In this document: in pieces, positions 11,616 to 24,328 of the stretch
Numbering within the stretch: position 1 is the stretch's first letter
Layout: every line of letters begins with the position of its first letter
From: Trematomus loennbergii
Taxonomy: Eukaryota; Chordata; Actinopteri; Perciformes; Nototheniidae
Direction of reading: 5' to 3'
DNA: 64,000 nucleotides
NCBI GenBank assembly: GCA_012861695.1
Contig: JAAOOA010000060.1
Location: forward strand, 5,541,683 to 5,605,682
The notes under the pieces: model-generated
What the model was told of the DNA's origin: nothing
Database searches by the model: none
What the model saw: the letters and a program-made list of their open reading frames with translations, nothing else
Made by a program: the position numbers and the translations under genes

Positions 11616-12087
11616 TCACATTTACTAAGTTTACCAGTTTTTTCCCAATAGTTTGATTAGCGCTTTTATTTATATTTGAAGTAAATTGCTCATTTATTTC
11701 ATCAATACTTCCTGCCAATCAATCTTATCAATTTCATTATCACACAATTTAGCAAACATGTCCCAATTTGATTTAGAAAAATTCCATCTCATTATACCAT
11801 CTAGCTCAACCACATTACTTACATCAAACTTGATTATAATCGGGAAATGATCACTCCCAATACTGTTATTTGCCAATACTTCCCAACTGCTACCAGAAGC
11901 TAGTTCACTTGATACCCTTTGTAACAAGATCGATCGCAGACTCTGTTCCATATCTAAAATTGATTCTTGTACCTTGCCCATTATTTAAACAAACTAATTC
12001 CTTTGCCTCCATTAAATCCTCCACTACCTGTCCGTTGTAATCTGTTGACCTCCCTCCCCACATTGTATTATGTGCGTTAAAATCAAC
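11616..12087 (-). mobile_element. LINE endonuclease fragment (I/Jockey-like)
   Basis: The minus strand gives the C-terminal half of an apurinic-type endonuclease in overlapping broken frames: VDFNAHNTMWGGRSTDYNG, then NNGQGTRINF, then GSDHFPIIIKFDV. These are the Asp/Asn and Ser-Asp-His catalytic blocks of LINE endonucleases. No reverse transcriptase follows. It sits where a TRIM coding region would be expected between the MITE and a second TRIM upstream flank. Confidence 0.7.
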
Positions 12088-13495
12088 AGTTATGTTTTCA
12101 CCTAAATCGAAACTTAAGTTCAGTGAAGGGGAGTAGTGATGTGTCGGTTGCGAACGAGCCGGCTCTTTTAAGTGAACAACGGGAGCCGGCTCGTTAATTT
12201 CTTTTTGTTTGTTAAGTAATACAAGACAGAGTGATATGATGATCTCCGTGCTACGGGTGCTCCGTGCATGCATGCAGTGACATGTATGGATGCTGCTGTT
12301 TTGAGCATTGCAATATATTTATTTTCACTATGTTATTTATTTATCCTTGGGCTCAGCAAAGATTTGATGTCAGCTGTTGCTGTCTTTTTTTCTATAGTTA
12401 ATACTGAAATAGAGCCCTGCTGTTTTGTTAGGGCTTTTTCTTTAAATACAATTTTAAAATGTCGATACAGTAGCCCCTTTTTTTAAATGTCTATGCTCAA
12501 GTTTTTATAGGTGTTGCTATCTGCTTTGTGTAGCGTGGTTCTACAAGCAAGTCAGTGCATTCATGGGGTGGAGATACAAGGGTCTTTAAATGCAATGAAA
12601 ACAATTGGCCACAGCAAATAATTGATATTAAAAATGTAATTTTTACTTTTGGATACTTCAGTACAAAGGATGTATTTAATAATTTAAATTATATATGTGT
12701 ACACATATAAATCATTAGTCAAAACAGGGCTAAATTTGACTGAAATATAAAAGGTATATGTGGTAAAATGAAGAGCCGCTTGGGAGCCGAAAGAGCCGGG
12801 TCTTCTTGGTGAGCCGAGCCAAATGATCCGGCTCACCAAGAGAGCCGGAATTCCCATCACTAAAGGGGAGGGAACAAGTGATTATCAGAAAAGTACAGCA
12901 TGCTATCTGTGAGATCTGCAGGAAGTAGGACGGGCTTACACGCTTAACTTCATTCCAGCAAGAGGAGCAGCCTTATAAGATACAGGGTGTTTTAGTACTC
13001 CTTATTCCCGGAATCAAGCACATTGTGACAACAGGACTTTGTGCTGACTGAATGACAATACATCTGCCAAATAAATTAAGTGGAACAAAAGGGAAAATAT
13101 TTCCCTTTGTAATGTAGTGGAGTATAAGTATAGGACAGTATAATACAAAATACTTTTTATACAATACTTTTTTTTATTACCAAGAACTGTACAAGAGTAA
13201 ATGTTCCTAGTAACTTTTCAACTCGTATGTAATGTACAGTAAGATTAACCATGTTTTATTTAATCATAAATCATAATTTTCTATAGTAAAAGCCAGAATG
13301 AAATAAAAAAATGGATCTTAGAGGAAGATTATTCCAATCAAAAGAAGCTTTGTATTTAAATGACCTGCTTCCCACTTCCTTGAAAAAAGAGGGACAACTA
13401 AAGTGAACATATTTAAAGATCAACCTTATCCAATGAAACCGTCTTCTAGATTGAGGCTGCAGCCAATTGGTGAAATACTGACAAAAAGAAGATCC
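12088..13495. repeat. Orphan TRIM upstream flank (ghost unit A'), split by a hAT MITE
   Basis: Sequence at 12,088-12,133 and 12,863-13,495 repeats the upstream flank of TRIM A (cacctaaatcgaaactt, then caagtgattatcag and onward), but no TRIM coding sequence is attached on its left. The coding part has been replaced by LINE endonuclease sequence. It is good evidence for a lost TRIM unit. Confidence 0.75.
12134..12862. mobile_element. hAT MITE with 8-bp target duplication
   Basis: The 729-bp insert is bounded by perfect 8-bp duplications aaggggag (12,126-12,133 and 12,863-12,870). Its termini are inverted relatives (tagtgatgtgtcgg; tagtgatgggaattcc) with subterminal gagccggctc repeats. The 8-bp duplication is diagnostic for hAT. 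It has no coding potential. Confidence 0.85.
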
Positions 13496-13499
13496 TTAA

Positions 13500-13880
13500 A
13501 GGTGGGGTAGGTACGTTTGAGAAACCGGCTCGAGATACACTTTTTGTTATATTCCATGGAATGCTCTTAATATCCCGATAGCAATGAATATCTTAAGTGC
13601 TTTGACAAAAAATCCATGAAAAAATGTCATCTGTGGAAGCCGTAGTACTGTAAAAAGCACGACCAATCATTTTAGCCGGCCCGGCTAAAATAACTGGATG
13701 GCCTACCTGCCTGTCAGCCTTCCATCTGTGCACAGACTTATCTCGTGCCCTCATTGGTCATGTGCGCGTTCCTGTGTGTTGGAGGAGGGGCTCTGTAAGG
13801 AAGTGGCAGATTTTCTCCGGTCGTGTATTTTCAAATTCTAGCGATCTCGAGCCGGTTTCTCAAACTTACATACCCTACCT
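13500..13880. mobile_element. TTAA-flanked MITE (AGGTGGGG family), copy 2
   Basis: It is flanked by TTAA at 13,496-13,499 and 13,881-13,884. The matching site in unit C (gatccttaatgcctg, near 31,920) is empty, which confirms the TTAA duplication. Confidence 0.85.
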
Positions 13881-13884
13881 TTAA

Positions 13885-14927
13885 TGCCTGCATCATTTTA
13901 CAGTAAATATCATATCACAGTTCCTTTATGCTGCCACTTGGAGTCACCAGTGCTCCATGTTTCCTGTAATGCAACTTCAAGTGACTTTACTCAGCCAAAC
14001 AAAACCTGCATTGGTTGCAAGCAAGCAATCGTTTTCATGTTTAAAGAGCTATTTTATTATCTTAAGGTGGAAATAAACTAAGTGCATTTACTCATATTCT
14101 GTATTCAAGCTGAATTTATATACATTATTATAGACAGGATGCGTGTACCTGCGTTTCATTGTTTTTTTCTTACTTTACTCTAACGAGTAAAGGGAAAAGA
14201 TACCTTTTTACCTTATAGAGAGGTGAAGTCCCTCCCCTTCCGGCTCTCAACATGCCCAGACTTGTAGTGATTTTCACCTCTTTTAATACTTTCGCCTCAT
14301 TCTGAAAGAAAGAAGTGAAATGTGCCAAGGTGACGGCCGTCTTGGTGTGTGGTGCGAGACGGGAGATGTAGTTCATTGAGCGTTTTCACACAAAAAAAGT
14401 GTTACTTCACAGTTTTACGACACATTTCTATTTTTGTGACTTGCAAAATTATCTTTTAAATTGACAAACATCATGTGTGTAATTCGTGGCACAATTAAAA
14501 CGGGATCGAAAGATAATCTTTCTCTCTCCATTGACTTCAATGCATAACTTTTCCGAAATAAGGTCCCATGGAGCTCAACCGGAAAGGGAGGGACTTCGCC
14601 TCTCTATGATAAATGTCCAGAGGGTCTTTCGAGCGAGGGGGCAGGAAGGAATACAGTGAAGTAATTTCAAAATGAAAGCCCTCGTCTGGTGAACGCGGGG
14701 ATGTATTAACTTATCGTTAGAAATAACAAGAGAGAGCCGTAGAGACAGTCATTAATGTCCTCTCAAAGTATATTTTGATATGACTAGTTTTCCAATGTTC
14801 TATTTATTTTGAAAGATATTGATCCATAACTCAAACACAAACGATGTCTCTTAACAACCATAGTTAGGTAGACGAGGAGGTTCAGCCTTATTTGCCTGCT
14901 GGTTGAATACTATATTCTGTAGTGCCG
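13885..14927. repeat. TRIM upstream flank, distal part, unit A'
   Basis: It matches 31,925-32,300, 44,048-44,699 and 945-1449 and leads directly into the LTR at 14,928. A P-like MITE at 14,215-14,607 interrupts it. No gene was seen. Confidence 0.65.
14215..14607. mobile_element. P-like MITE (short relative of the THAP element at 35,480)
   Basis: Ends are inverted (atagagaggtgaagtcc ... ggacttcgcctctctat). Both halves match the ends of the 35,480-36,566 element, including the block with gtcgtaaaactg/cagttttacgac. The interior with the THAP start is deleted here. The target duplication is unclear. Confidence 0.6.
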
Positions 14928-15121
14928 AGAGACGGGAGTCAGAGGTGGTGTGTCAAAAGACAAAGCTAGTCTTTTATTCAACATGGAACAGCATGTAAAC
15001 AAACTCAAGCCCGGGGAAACTGACTGACCGGAAAACGGAAGTTCCTCTAAACTAAAATGTCCGTGCGGAACAATAACCCCACCCATAGTTCCGTGAGTGA
15101 ATTATGTCAACCCACCACACA
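14928..15121 (-). repeat. Gypsy LTR (family 1), solo-like
   Basis: It matches the LTR at 1450-1652 but has lost its gypsy interior: caccacaca is followed directly by agctgtcaacc and the inter-element flank. A deletion rather than clean LTR-LTR recombination is likely, since flank sequence is missing as well. Confidence 0.75.
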
Positions 15122-15211
15122 AGCTGTCAACCTACAAAACATCGAGTTAGACAGAAAACACTGGAAGCAATTCAAAATAAAAGCACGACGTGCGTGATTT
15201 AAAGGAGGTTG

Positions 15212-15411
15212 TGTAGTGCCGGGAGTCGGAGGCGGTGTATCGAAGGTACTAAGTTAGCTTTATTGAGCATCAGAAACACACATGTTATCAGCTTGAAGCC
15301 CGGGAAGACAAGAAAAGAGGGCACACAGTAAGTACAGTTAACAGATGTGTCCGTGCGGAACAATACCCCCAACCCATAGTTCCGTGGATGAATTATGTCA
15401 ATCACCACACA
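15212..15411 (-). repeat. LTR of a second gypsy family
   Basis: It begins tgtagtgccgggag and ends caccacaca. It shares termini and the gtccgtgcggaacaatac block with family 1 but differs in the middle. A polypurine tract (complement of agccccccca) adjoins it, placing the element on the minus strand. Confidence 0.7.
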
Positions 15412-16365
15412 AGCCCCCCCAGAATTCAACCATGGACACAATCCTAGCGTCCGGGAGGAAGCACCACAGGGGCCGAGGAGGGCGGGGACGCAGGCGAGGG
15501 CCGGGGCAGGGGCGCCCCAACGAGGGCGAGGGCATCCCCACCGGAGGGTGGGGGCGGGCCATGGGAGGACGGAGGACACCTGTCCCGGCGTCGCATGACC
15601 CTGAACGGGCCGTCGGAAGGGGGGCGCAGGAGAGGGCAGGGGCCCCAACGAGGGCGAGGGCATCCCCACCGGGAGGTGGGGGGCGGGCCATGGAACGGGC
15701 CATCGTAAGGGGGCCACAGGGGGCCGTGGTAGGCGTCGTGGCGAATGAAGAGAACATCCGCCAACCGTAGAAAGCTGGGTCGCTGTGCTGCGACGTGGGG
15801 ACGGGCGTGAATGTCCCGGTGGTCCCCAGCAGGGAGGAGCGCTGCCCGGCCGCAGGCGAGGGCACAGCGGTGGCGAGCATGAAGTCCCCGGGAGGAAGGA
15901 GCGGTATCCCCGGGAGGAAGGAGCGGTATCCCCGGGAGGAAGGAGCAGTATCCCCGGGAGGAAAGAGCAGTATCCCCGGGAGGAAGGAGCCGTGGACAGG
16001 GGAGAGGCCAGACGGGGTCCAGAAGTGCGCCACCCAGGCGCCGACGAAAGCGTGGGCGACGTCCGAAGCCGCCGTCGAGGTGAACCGTGAGCCGCGGTTA
16101 GAGGAGAGGCCAGACAGGGTCCCGAAGCGCGCCACCCATGGGCCGATGAAAGCATGGGCGACGTCCGAAATCGCCGTCGAGGTGGTGAAACAGTGAGAAG
16201 GTCCACACGAGGCCAACCTAGACATGGCCGAACCTCCTCTCAGGCACCGGAAAAAGCTCAAAAGGGTCGTCCTGTCCACTATCGAAAACAGGTGGGTGAA
16301 ATTGTGAGAGGATCCACACGAGGTCGACCAGACATGGTCGAACCTCCTCTCCGGCACCAAAAAAA
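15412..16365 (-). mobile_element. Gypsy family 2 interior, heavily decayed, internally duplicated
   Basis: The minus strand retains scrambled integrase pieces (VPERRFDHVW; VAHAFIGPWVARFGT and, again, VAHAFVGAWVAHFWT), showing part of the integrase core was duplicated in place. Very GC-rich direct repeats lie at 15,518-15,560 and 15,644-15,690, and a minisatellite at about 15,890-15,997. No intact domain remains. Confidence 0.65.
15890..15997. repeat. Minisatellite, 22-bp unit, about 5 copies
   Basis: The unit ccccgggaggaaggagcgg plus tat repeats about five times with few changes inside the gypsy family 2 interior. A period of 22 is not a multiple of three, so it scrambles any frame, which explains long but meaningless open frames on both strands. 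Confidence 0.8.
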
Positions 16366-16422
16366 AAAAGGGTTAACAGTTGGATGTTAACAGTTGAACG
16401 TTATCTCTTTTTTATTTAGGCA

Positions 16423-17078
16423 CAGTGGTGAAAAGTAACTAAGTAGATTACTCAAGTGCTGTACTTCAGTACAATTTTGAGATACTTGTACATTTTATGC
16501 TACTCTGTGCTACTCCACAACAATGCTAGTGAATTATCCGACCGGCCCACTTCGTAGCGGCCCACCGGGAAAACTCCCAGTCCGCCCCTGCTTTTACTCC
16601 ACTACATGTTTTTTATATCTTTAGTTACTTTACAGATCTGGATGAATGATGTGAAATATAACGAACTCTTAAATCAGACTTTAGTTCCACCTGGAGTAAA
16701 TTCACAAGCTACCCTGCTGTATACAAAGTCATTCAAACTAGCTGCACCTTTACCAGTTTTGAGAACACTTTAATGATCAATCATTATATCAGACAATGAC
16801 ACTACAGATTATTCAATTATTAATTAAATGTTTCGTTTTGTTATTGCATTGTATGGTACTGTATCATGTCTGTATCACCTTTTGTTTCATTTGTATTTTC
16901 TTTGGTTTTACACGCTCGAAAAAAAATAAAATAAACTAAACTAAACTAAACTAAATTATAAAACATATCATATATATTATTCTGAAATGGACCAATCTGC
17001 ACAATCACTACTTTTACTGTCGCTACTTTAACTATATTTTGATGATAATACTTTTACTGTAACAGAGTATTCATACAC
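16423..17078. mobile_element. ACTC-rich element, copy b (right end lost)
   Basis: It starts cagtggtgaaaag and is cut at about 17,078, where gypsy RNase H sequence begins. It carries a small hAT-like scrap (16,517-16,590, with cggcccaccgggaaaactcc) and a LINE tail with the A/C-rich repeat aaactaaactaaact near 16,790-16,960, the latter flanked by attata on both sides. Confidence 0.6.
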
Positions 17079-17083
17079 AGTGA

Positions 17084-17212
17084 TTTGTGGTCCACGAACG
17101 CCGTAAACTCACGGCCTTCCAGCAGGAACCGGAAGTTGCAAATCGCCAACCAGAGGCCAAGGAGTCCCCTGCCGAACGCGCTGTACTTGCGCCCCCTGGG
17201 GGTTAACTGTTT
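17084..17212 (-). mobile_element. Gypsy RNase H scrap (unit B)
   Basis: A 130-bp piece identical in context to the 5'-truncated start of the other gypsy copies, including cgccccctgggggttaac. LTR and integrase are absent. Confidence 0.7.
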
Positions 17213-17445
17213 GGTAAGTGACTGTCAAAATGCTTATTTCCCAATTTGGGATATATAAAGTATCTATATATCCATCTTTATTTTGAAAAGTACAACTGGA
17301 AGTCTTCCTTCACTGCACGGCTAACGTCCAAGCTAACGGCTAACCCGCAGAGAAAACGTTCATTATGGATAAAACAGCAACAACAACAATATTGACTCAT
17401 CGCTTCACTCACCTGTCTCTCCGGAGCGACCACACGGTTCTTTAA

Positions 17446-18619
17446 CCTGTTAAGCCCGAGAGACCCCGGTACCGGGGCACTGCCGCAACATCTTGCAGGA
17501 AACAGTGTCTGAGGGCATGTTCATTTAATAAACTATGAATGTTTTATATCCATGTAACGGGAAGAAACTCATCTAACTGATCTTTTTTTTTATTTTTTTA
17601 AAGAAAACCCACAATGCTAACACTGAGCCTCTGAATTAGCAACGAGCGAAAAATGCTAACACCTTACTGCATCGAAAATCACTCACAAAAGCTTATTATT
17701 TATCTTTTCTCCACATCCATGAGATCGTTTCACATCGTGAGGTGACACAGAATCGATGGGTACCCTCATTATCACTGAATTATACAAAATCGCGACGTTA
17801 TAAGCAAAAACAGACATCAAAACATTTGATGCTAGGTAGCTAAAAATGCTAACAAGGTTACCTTGGCTCTGTAGTCTCTCCAAAGTGGTCTTCAATGGCA
17901 TTAAAACGATAAAAACGCTGCTGAAGTTAATCCATAGGTTAATCTAATGTGTCTGTGTCCCTTTGAAATGATTTCTGATAATCCATGAGCATTAAAACTG
18001 CTTTTCCGTTTCCAGATGTCAAAGCTAGAGTGTAGCTTCACTCTAATGCAAAATGACATGCGCAAAGCCCCCACCTTTTTGTTTCACAATGAGTGTGTGT
18101 GGGGGACTCCCCCTTCGATTATATTGGCTCTAACGGTCAGAAAGAGGTGTCAACCATCAAAATCGACCAATGGGTTCCAGAGCTATGGAAAAAAAAACAT
18201 TTCCACCCAAATCACCTCAGAGGTGGAGTGTTTTTGGCTAAACCTTTCTAAAAAGGTCAAATGTCACTTGCTTTGCATCAATCTTGATACAGGGTACTTA
18301 TTATATGTTGTACTTTGGATTCCTAAAGCTTTTAGTCTACCTTACCATCATCCAAGGGTAGTTTTCTCTATAAGTAAAAAAGAATTGTTGGACGGACACT
18401 ATAATTTACAGTTTTTTACTATGTAAAATCTGAATTTCCTTTAAAATAAAAAACATCTATATTGATTCTGACTTGTCTACATCCAACTCACAGGTTTATC
18501 ATTACTTTGAGAAAAAAGATTATTAATTTAACCCTTTTAGAAGGGAAGATATGGTCATTTGTTCTGGGAATGTCATTTTCGAGCCTGAGACCTGAAAAAC
18601 AGGCTCAGGGCTTAACAGG
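17446..18619. mobile_element. piggyBac-type element, 1174 bp, copy 1
   Basis: It is flanked by TTAA at 17,442-17,445 and 18,620-18,623. Termini are perfect 12-bp inverted repeats (cctgttaagccc). A subterminal palindrome ccccggtaccgggg follows the left end. The same flank without insertion is found near 3599, 39,675 and 45,960. A frame of 136 codons inside recurs partly in copy 2 but has no piggyBac transposase motifs, so the element is non-autonomous. Confidence 0.9.
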
Positions 18620-18817
18620 TTAAACCTTCATGTCCGAGTTAAACTATAAACTCTGGAAGGACATAGGGTTAAAAGCCGACAAAAATACATTATGTCAAAT
18701 AAAAACTCACCTACAAAACATCGAGTTAGACAGGAAAACACCGGAAGCACTTTCAAATATAAGCACGACGGGTCTGATTTAAAGGACACTGAACGTTATC
18801 TCTTTTTTATTTAGGCA

Positions 18818-19377
18818 CAGTGGTGAAAAGTAACTAAGTACATTTACTCAAGTGCTCTACTTCAGTACAATTTTGAGATACTTGTACATGTTATGCTACT
18901 CTGTACTTCTACTCCACTACAGTTCAGAGGTAGATGGTGTACTTTTACTCCACTTCATGTATTTAATACCTTTAGTTACTTTAGAGATGTGGATGAATGA
19001 TGTGAAATATAATCAAGTGTTAAATCAGACTTTAGTTCCACCTGGAGTAAATTCACAAGCTACCCTGCAGTATACAAAGTCATTCAAACTAGCTGCACCT
19101 TTACCAGCTTTGAGAACACTTTAATGATCTATCATTATAAAACATATCATATTATTCTGAAATGGACCGATCTGCACAATCACTACTTTTACTGTCGCTA
19201 CTTTAACTATATTTTGATGATAATACTTTTCTACTTTTACTTGAGTAACATTTTGAATGCAAAACTTTTACTGTAACAGAGTATTCATACACTCTGGTAC
19301 TTCTACTTTTACTCAAGAACAAGACGGATACTTCTACTTTTACTCTCAAGTACAAGATCTTAGTTATCCCGCCTCTG
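18818..19377. mobile_element. ACTC-rich element, copy c
   Basis: Intact copy of about 560 bp with ends cagtggtgaaaag and gttatcccgcctctg. It carries no insertion. Confidence 0.65.
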
Positions 19378-20599
19378 GCAGTGAGATATTTAAATACATA
19401 TACCCAAATTCAACTTAATGAGGCCTAAGAACACTTTGTTCTAGATATGTGGTGCGAAAAAACGGAACAATGCTTCTAAATGTGTAATTTTATTAAGTAT
19501 ATCATAACCTTCACACAATTTATGTTGTACATTTCACCATGGCTGATATCTAGGTCAGGATGTGATGAAACATCCCAGAATTCACAGCAAACAAAATCCT
19601 AAAAATCCCAACTTAAACCAAGGATAACAAGGAACATAATAACAAGCATATATGTGAGTAAATACAAATAAAAATCAGCAAAGTTATATTGATGTTCAAA
19701 CAGAGAATAAAATGTAATAAACTTAATTTGTAATGTTACATCAGTGTTAGATAAGATGATATTTGTAATAAAAGATACATCATTTGCATTTCCTTTCAAG
19801 ACTTTGACAATAAACAAAACATTTAATAAGGGATCTAAATAAAAAAATACTCCCTGAAAAGTTAAAGGCACCAAAGCACACCTTAGTTCTTTATAGTGGA
19901 AAACATGCAAAGAGGGACCTCTGGTGGGGAATTTAAAATCTGCAAAAAGCTCACAGTGAGCAGGATGAAAGATTAAAGTTCATTTGAAGCCACGTTAAAC
20001 ATTAACCCAATGAGTATAAGTACTCAAATTGAATACTGCTTCAACACTATGCATGCTATAATACACAACCTTTTACCCAACAGCACATTTACTTAATTAC
20101 TGCATCATTATGACAAAAGATTATTTAAATGGAGTATGCTTCATGTTTTTAGATGCAAATGTAATTAAAATAGGTAATATTTAAACTCACAATCAGTTTA
20201 TACAATATGTATAGAGACATGAATACAACAATAACAGCACAGCATCTTAATGGATCAATTCGAACCATTTAGGAGAAATGACTACTTCAATCTTACCTTT
20301 ACCAAATAAAATAGTAAATGTATGGTATAGTGAATGCCAGAGTACTTTTCCAGCATTTTTCCTTGTCATTTTAAAATCTACAAATGTAAACAATGTCCAG
20401 TGCTTTAAATGTTTGGGTTTTTCTTCACTTGTGGAAACATTTGTAGCATTTTTTTCCTGAACAAATAATACAGGAATGATGATTTGCAAAATCTTTTAAC
20501 TAACTGCATCATAAGTGCCAACCACTTGTTGCATTTACCAAAAAAAACGTTGTCTAGTATCTGAGGATTACCCCTTTTCCTCTCAATAACTTCTTAAGC
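19378..20599. repeat. TRIM downstream flank, unit B
   Basis: It matches the flank of unit A throughout with scattered small differences. It is the likely 3' UTR and downstream DNA of TRIM B. No independent gene was seen. Confidence 0.7.
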
Positions 20600-22247
20600 T
20601 CACAACATCTCAGCAGTGTTTCCAATGGGACCACTAAGACATAGTCCTGCGTAGAGAGGCTGAGTGAAGGTGGTCTTGATTCTGAGCAGGAGGGTCATGG
20701 TTTCCTCTGAGACGCTGTAGAAGGACAGGATGCCTGCACTTTGATCCAGGTAAACCCCGACCCTGGAGGACTGAGGACCTGAGATGGGAGCTTGGTGTTT
20801 CTTATGTCTGATATCATAACGACCTTTGTAAAAACCTAATGCCCACGACTTGTCACTATCTCCAAATTTTTCATTTACAGTGTCATTGTCTTTGTATGCT
20901 ACAGCCACTTCAACTCCTCCCACACCTTTCTCCACCTCCCAGTAACAACGTCCAGGCAGACTCTCTTTACTCAGGACCTGCTGATATGTGAATCTGTCTG
21001 TGTGATTAGGATAATGTTGTCCTAGCGTTGAAGTTACTTTTTGGTTCCTCTTAGATAACGAAACGTGTGTGTGCTGTGTTTGGATCCAGTGTGATTTTGC
21101 GTGAGTATTTCAAGAATTCAGCTCTGGTCTGGGGCTGTGGTTGTGACAGCAACATATCCACATCACCCACTGTCAGATAGACGTTTGTCCATTTATCTCT
21201 CAGGACGTCGAGTAGTTTATCTCTGAATTTTGACAAAGCTGCTTTCACATCTTCAAGGTAGCTCAGAGGAAGGATGTTGATGCTGGATGAGTGTGTAGGT
21301 TCACTGAGGGCTGGCGTGAGGGGTAGCTTTGAATAAACTGGGTTGATCCTCTGTGTGAGACAGCAGCTTCAGCTCAGCGTCTCTCCTCTTCAGCTCAGCC
21401 ATCTCCTGCTCCAGCTTCTCCTGAAGCTCTTTGACTCGACTCACTTCACTCTTCTGCTGGGATCTGACCTGCTGCTTCACATCAGAGCTTCTTTTCTCCA
21501 TGAGACGGATCAGCTCAGTGAACATCTTCTCACTGTCCTCCACTGCTTTATCAGCAGAGCCATTGACGGCCTCCACCTCCTGCTGAAGCAGCTTCACCTC
21601 CTTCTCTCTGTCCTGGATTCTCTGCTGGATGTTTTGTCGACTCCCCTCCAGCTCTCTCTGCCTCTCAGTCCTCTCTGCTGCAGCTGACACTGTGTCGTGG
21701 CCTTTGTGTTCGTCCACAGAGCAGAGATAACAGATACACTGCTGATCAGTGCGGCAGAACATCTTCATCACCTCGTCGTGACGAGAGCAGATGTTCTCCT
21801 GGAGCTTCTTGGAGGGCTCCACCAGCTTGTGTTTTTAAAGGCAGGAGATTGATAATGAGGCTGGAGGTGTTTCTCACAGTAAGAGATCAAACACTGCAGA
21901 CAGGACTTACAGGCTCTCAGTTTTCTCCCAGTGCAGACATCACAGGCCACATCTTCAGCTCCAGCATAGCAGTGATCAGCAGGAGCTTCTTGGAGTCCAG
22001 TCTTCTTCTGTTTCTCCACTAAATCTGCTAACGTGATGCTTTTCAGCAGGACAGGCCTTGGTGTGAAGCTCTGCCTACACTGAGGGCAGCTGTAGATTTC
22101 CTTCTCATCCTCTTCATCCCAGTGGGTTTGAATACAATTCATGCAGAAACTGTGTCCACAGGAAGTAGTCGCAGGATCCTTAAGTACATCCAGACATATC
22201 GAACAGCAAATTGCGTCCTGGTCCAGCTGAGCTCCTTTCTGCGCCAT
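20600..22247 (-). pseudogene. TRIM E3 ligase-like gene, copy B, three frameshifts, native stop kept
   Basis: This copy is the least damaged. The start MAQKGAQLDQD differs from the MSQEG of other copies. The RING ([18 protein letters not shown]), B-box 1 and B-box 2 ([20 protein letters not shown]) are readable, followed by a coiled coil of about 100 residues and a PRY-SPRY (WALGFYKG, VGVYLDQSAGILSFYS) that ends at a stop after NTAEML. Relative to the other copies it lacks one base near 21,836 (between B-boxes), one near 21,345 (after the coiled coil) and two near 21,055 (PRY). It is single-exon. A product of about 550 residues is expected if the gaps are consensus errors. The upstream flank carries the LINE tail shared with C and D, and the left flank the piggyBac element shared with C. 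Confidence 0.88.
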
Positions 22248-22984
22248 TATACCTCCCTTACAGCGAGTGACAGTCTGCAGTTGATATAGCCTGCCAGCTC
22301 ACTCCTTCACAATGGTTACGTTTCACCTACATCGAAACTGTAGTTCAGTGAAGGGGAGGGACAAGTGATTATCAGAAAAGTACAGCATGCTATCTATGAG
22401 ATATGCAGAAAATGACGGGTTTACAAGCTTAACAGGCTTCAGGGTTCAAGGATTAAAGATTTCAAGGCTTTTATTGTCATTCGTACATAGCTACAGTGTA
22501 GTTATGTCGATGGAAATCTTAGGTCACAGGCTACTCCAACAGTGCAACACAATAAAACAGATAACAGGGTGTGTTTAGTACTCTTTATTCCCGTTATTAA
22601 GCACATTGTGACAACAGGACTTTGAGCTGACTGAATGATCTTTTAAATGACGATACCGCTGCCAAATAAATTAAGTGGAACACAAGGGACAATATTTCCC
22701 TTTGTGATGTAGTGGAGTATAAGTATAGGATAGTATAATACAAAATAGTTTAAAGTAAAGTAACCAAGAACTGTACTAGAGTAAATGTTCTTAGTCACTT
22801 TTGAACTCGTATGTAATGTGCTGTAAAATTAAAGTTTATTTATTTTTAAATATAATTTTTATTGAATACATTTGTATGTTTGATAGTAGCAGCCAGAATT
22901 AAATGATATATTCAATCAAACGGAGCTTTGTATTTAAATGACCGGAAAAATCGGACCAAAAAATACGGAGTGTGGACTGGTACT
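22248..22984. repeat. TRIM upstream flank, unit B, with LINE-tail insertion at about 22,441-22,566
   Basis: The flank matches unit A except for about 125 bp (ttcaaggcttttattgtcatt-type sequence, the minus-strand 3' tail of a LINE) inserted at cagggt. The same insertion is in C (31,325-31,443) and D (43,422-43,545). Confidence 0.75.
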
Positions 22985-23202
22985 GGAGAGGGGCCAGTTC
23001 ACCTCCTGGGCCACTGCCGAAGTGCCCTTGAGCAAGGCACCTAACCCCCAACTGCTCACTGGCGCCGGTTAGACTGGCTGCCTCCGCTCTGACCTCTCAA
23101 CTGCATGTGCATGTGTGCATATAACTGTGTGTGTATTTGTATATGTATGTGCATGTTCTAAAAAGTGTGTACTGTGTGTACTGTATGACCTGTATAAAAA
23201 CT
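22985..23202. mobile_element. SINE-derived fragment and GT-rich sequence
   Basis: The piece around gaagtgcccttgagcaaggc followed by aacccccaactgctc is a common fish SINE domain. A GT-rich degenerate repeat follows. It has no tRNA-like head. Confidence 0.4.
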
Positions 23203-24176
<974 letters not shown>

Positions 24177-24328
24177 AGGTGGGGTAGGTAATTTTGGAGA
24201 AACCAGAGTGCGCAAGAATTTGAAAATACACAGCCGGAACAAATCTGCCTCTTCCTTACAGAGCCCCTCCTCCAACACACAAGAACGCGCACATGACCAA
24301 TGAGGGCACGAGATAAGTTTGTGCACAG
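24177..24328. mobile_element. TTAA-flanked MITE (AGGTGGGG family), left part only
   Basis: It begins after a TTAA with aggtggggtagg and stops at gtttgtgcacag, where gypsy integrase sequence starts. The right half is lost by rearrangement. Confidence 0.65.

Noticed and set aside
15890..15997. Short regular repeats considered as a CRISPR array
   Set aside because: Units are directly adjacent with no spacers, inside a eukaryotic retroelement.
15345..16196. Arg/Gly-rich + strand frames over the second gypsy family
   Set aside because: High GC and the 22-bp repeat keep frames open; the minus strand holds the integrase remnants.
17446..17477. Hairpin ccccggtaccgggg taken as a transcription terminator
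   Set aside because: It is a subterminal palindrome of a piggyBac-type element in a eukaryotic genome, repeated in both copies.
18016..18426. 136-codon frame in the piggyBac element, partly repeated at 26,112
   Set aside because: Both copies descend from one insertion. The frame has no transposase motifs and is shorter in copy 2.
21343..21687. Leucine-rich open frame on the + strand across the TRIM coiled coil
   Set aside because: It is the antisense of CAG/GAG-rich coiled-coil codons, and appears in all copies for that reason.
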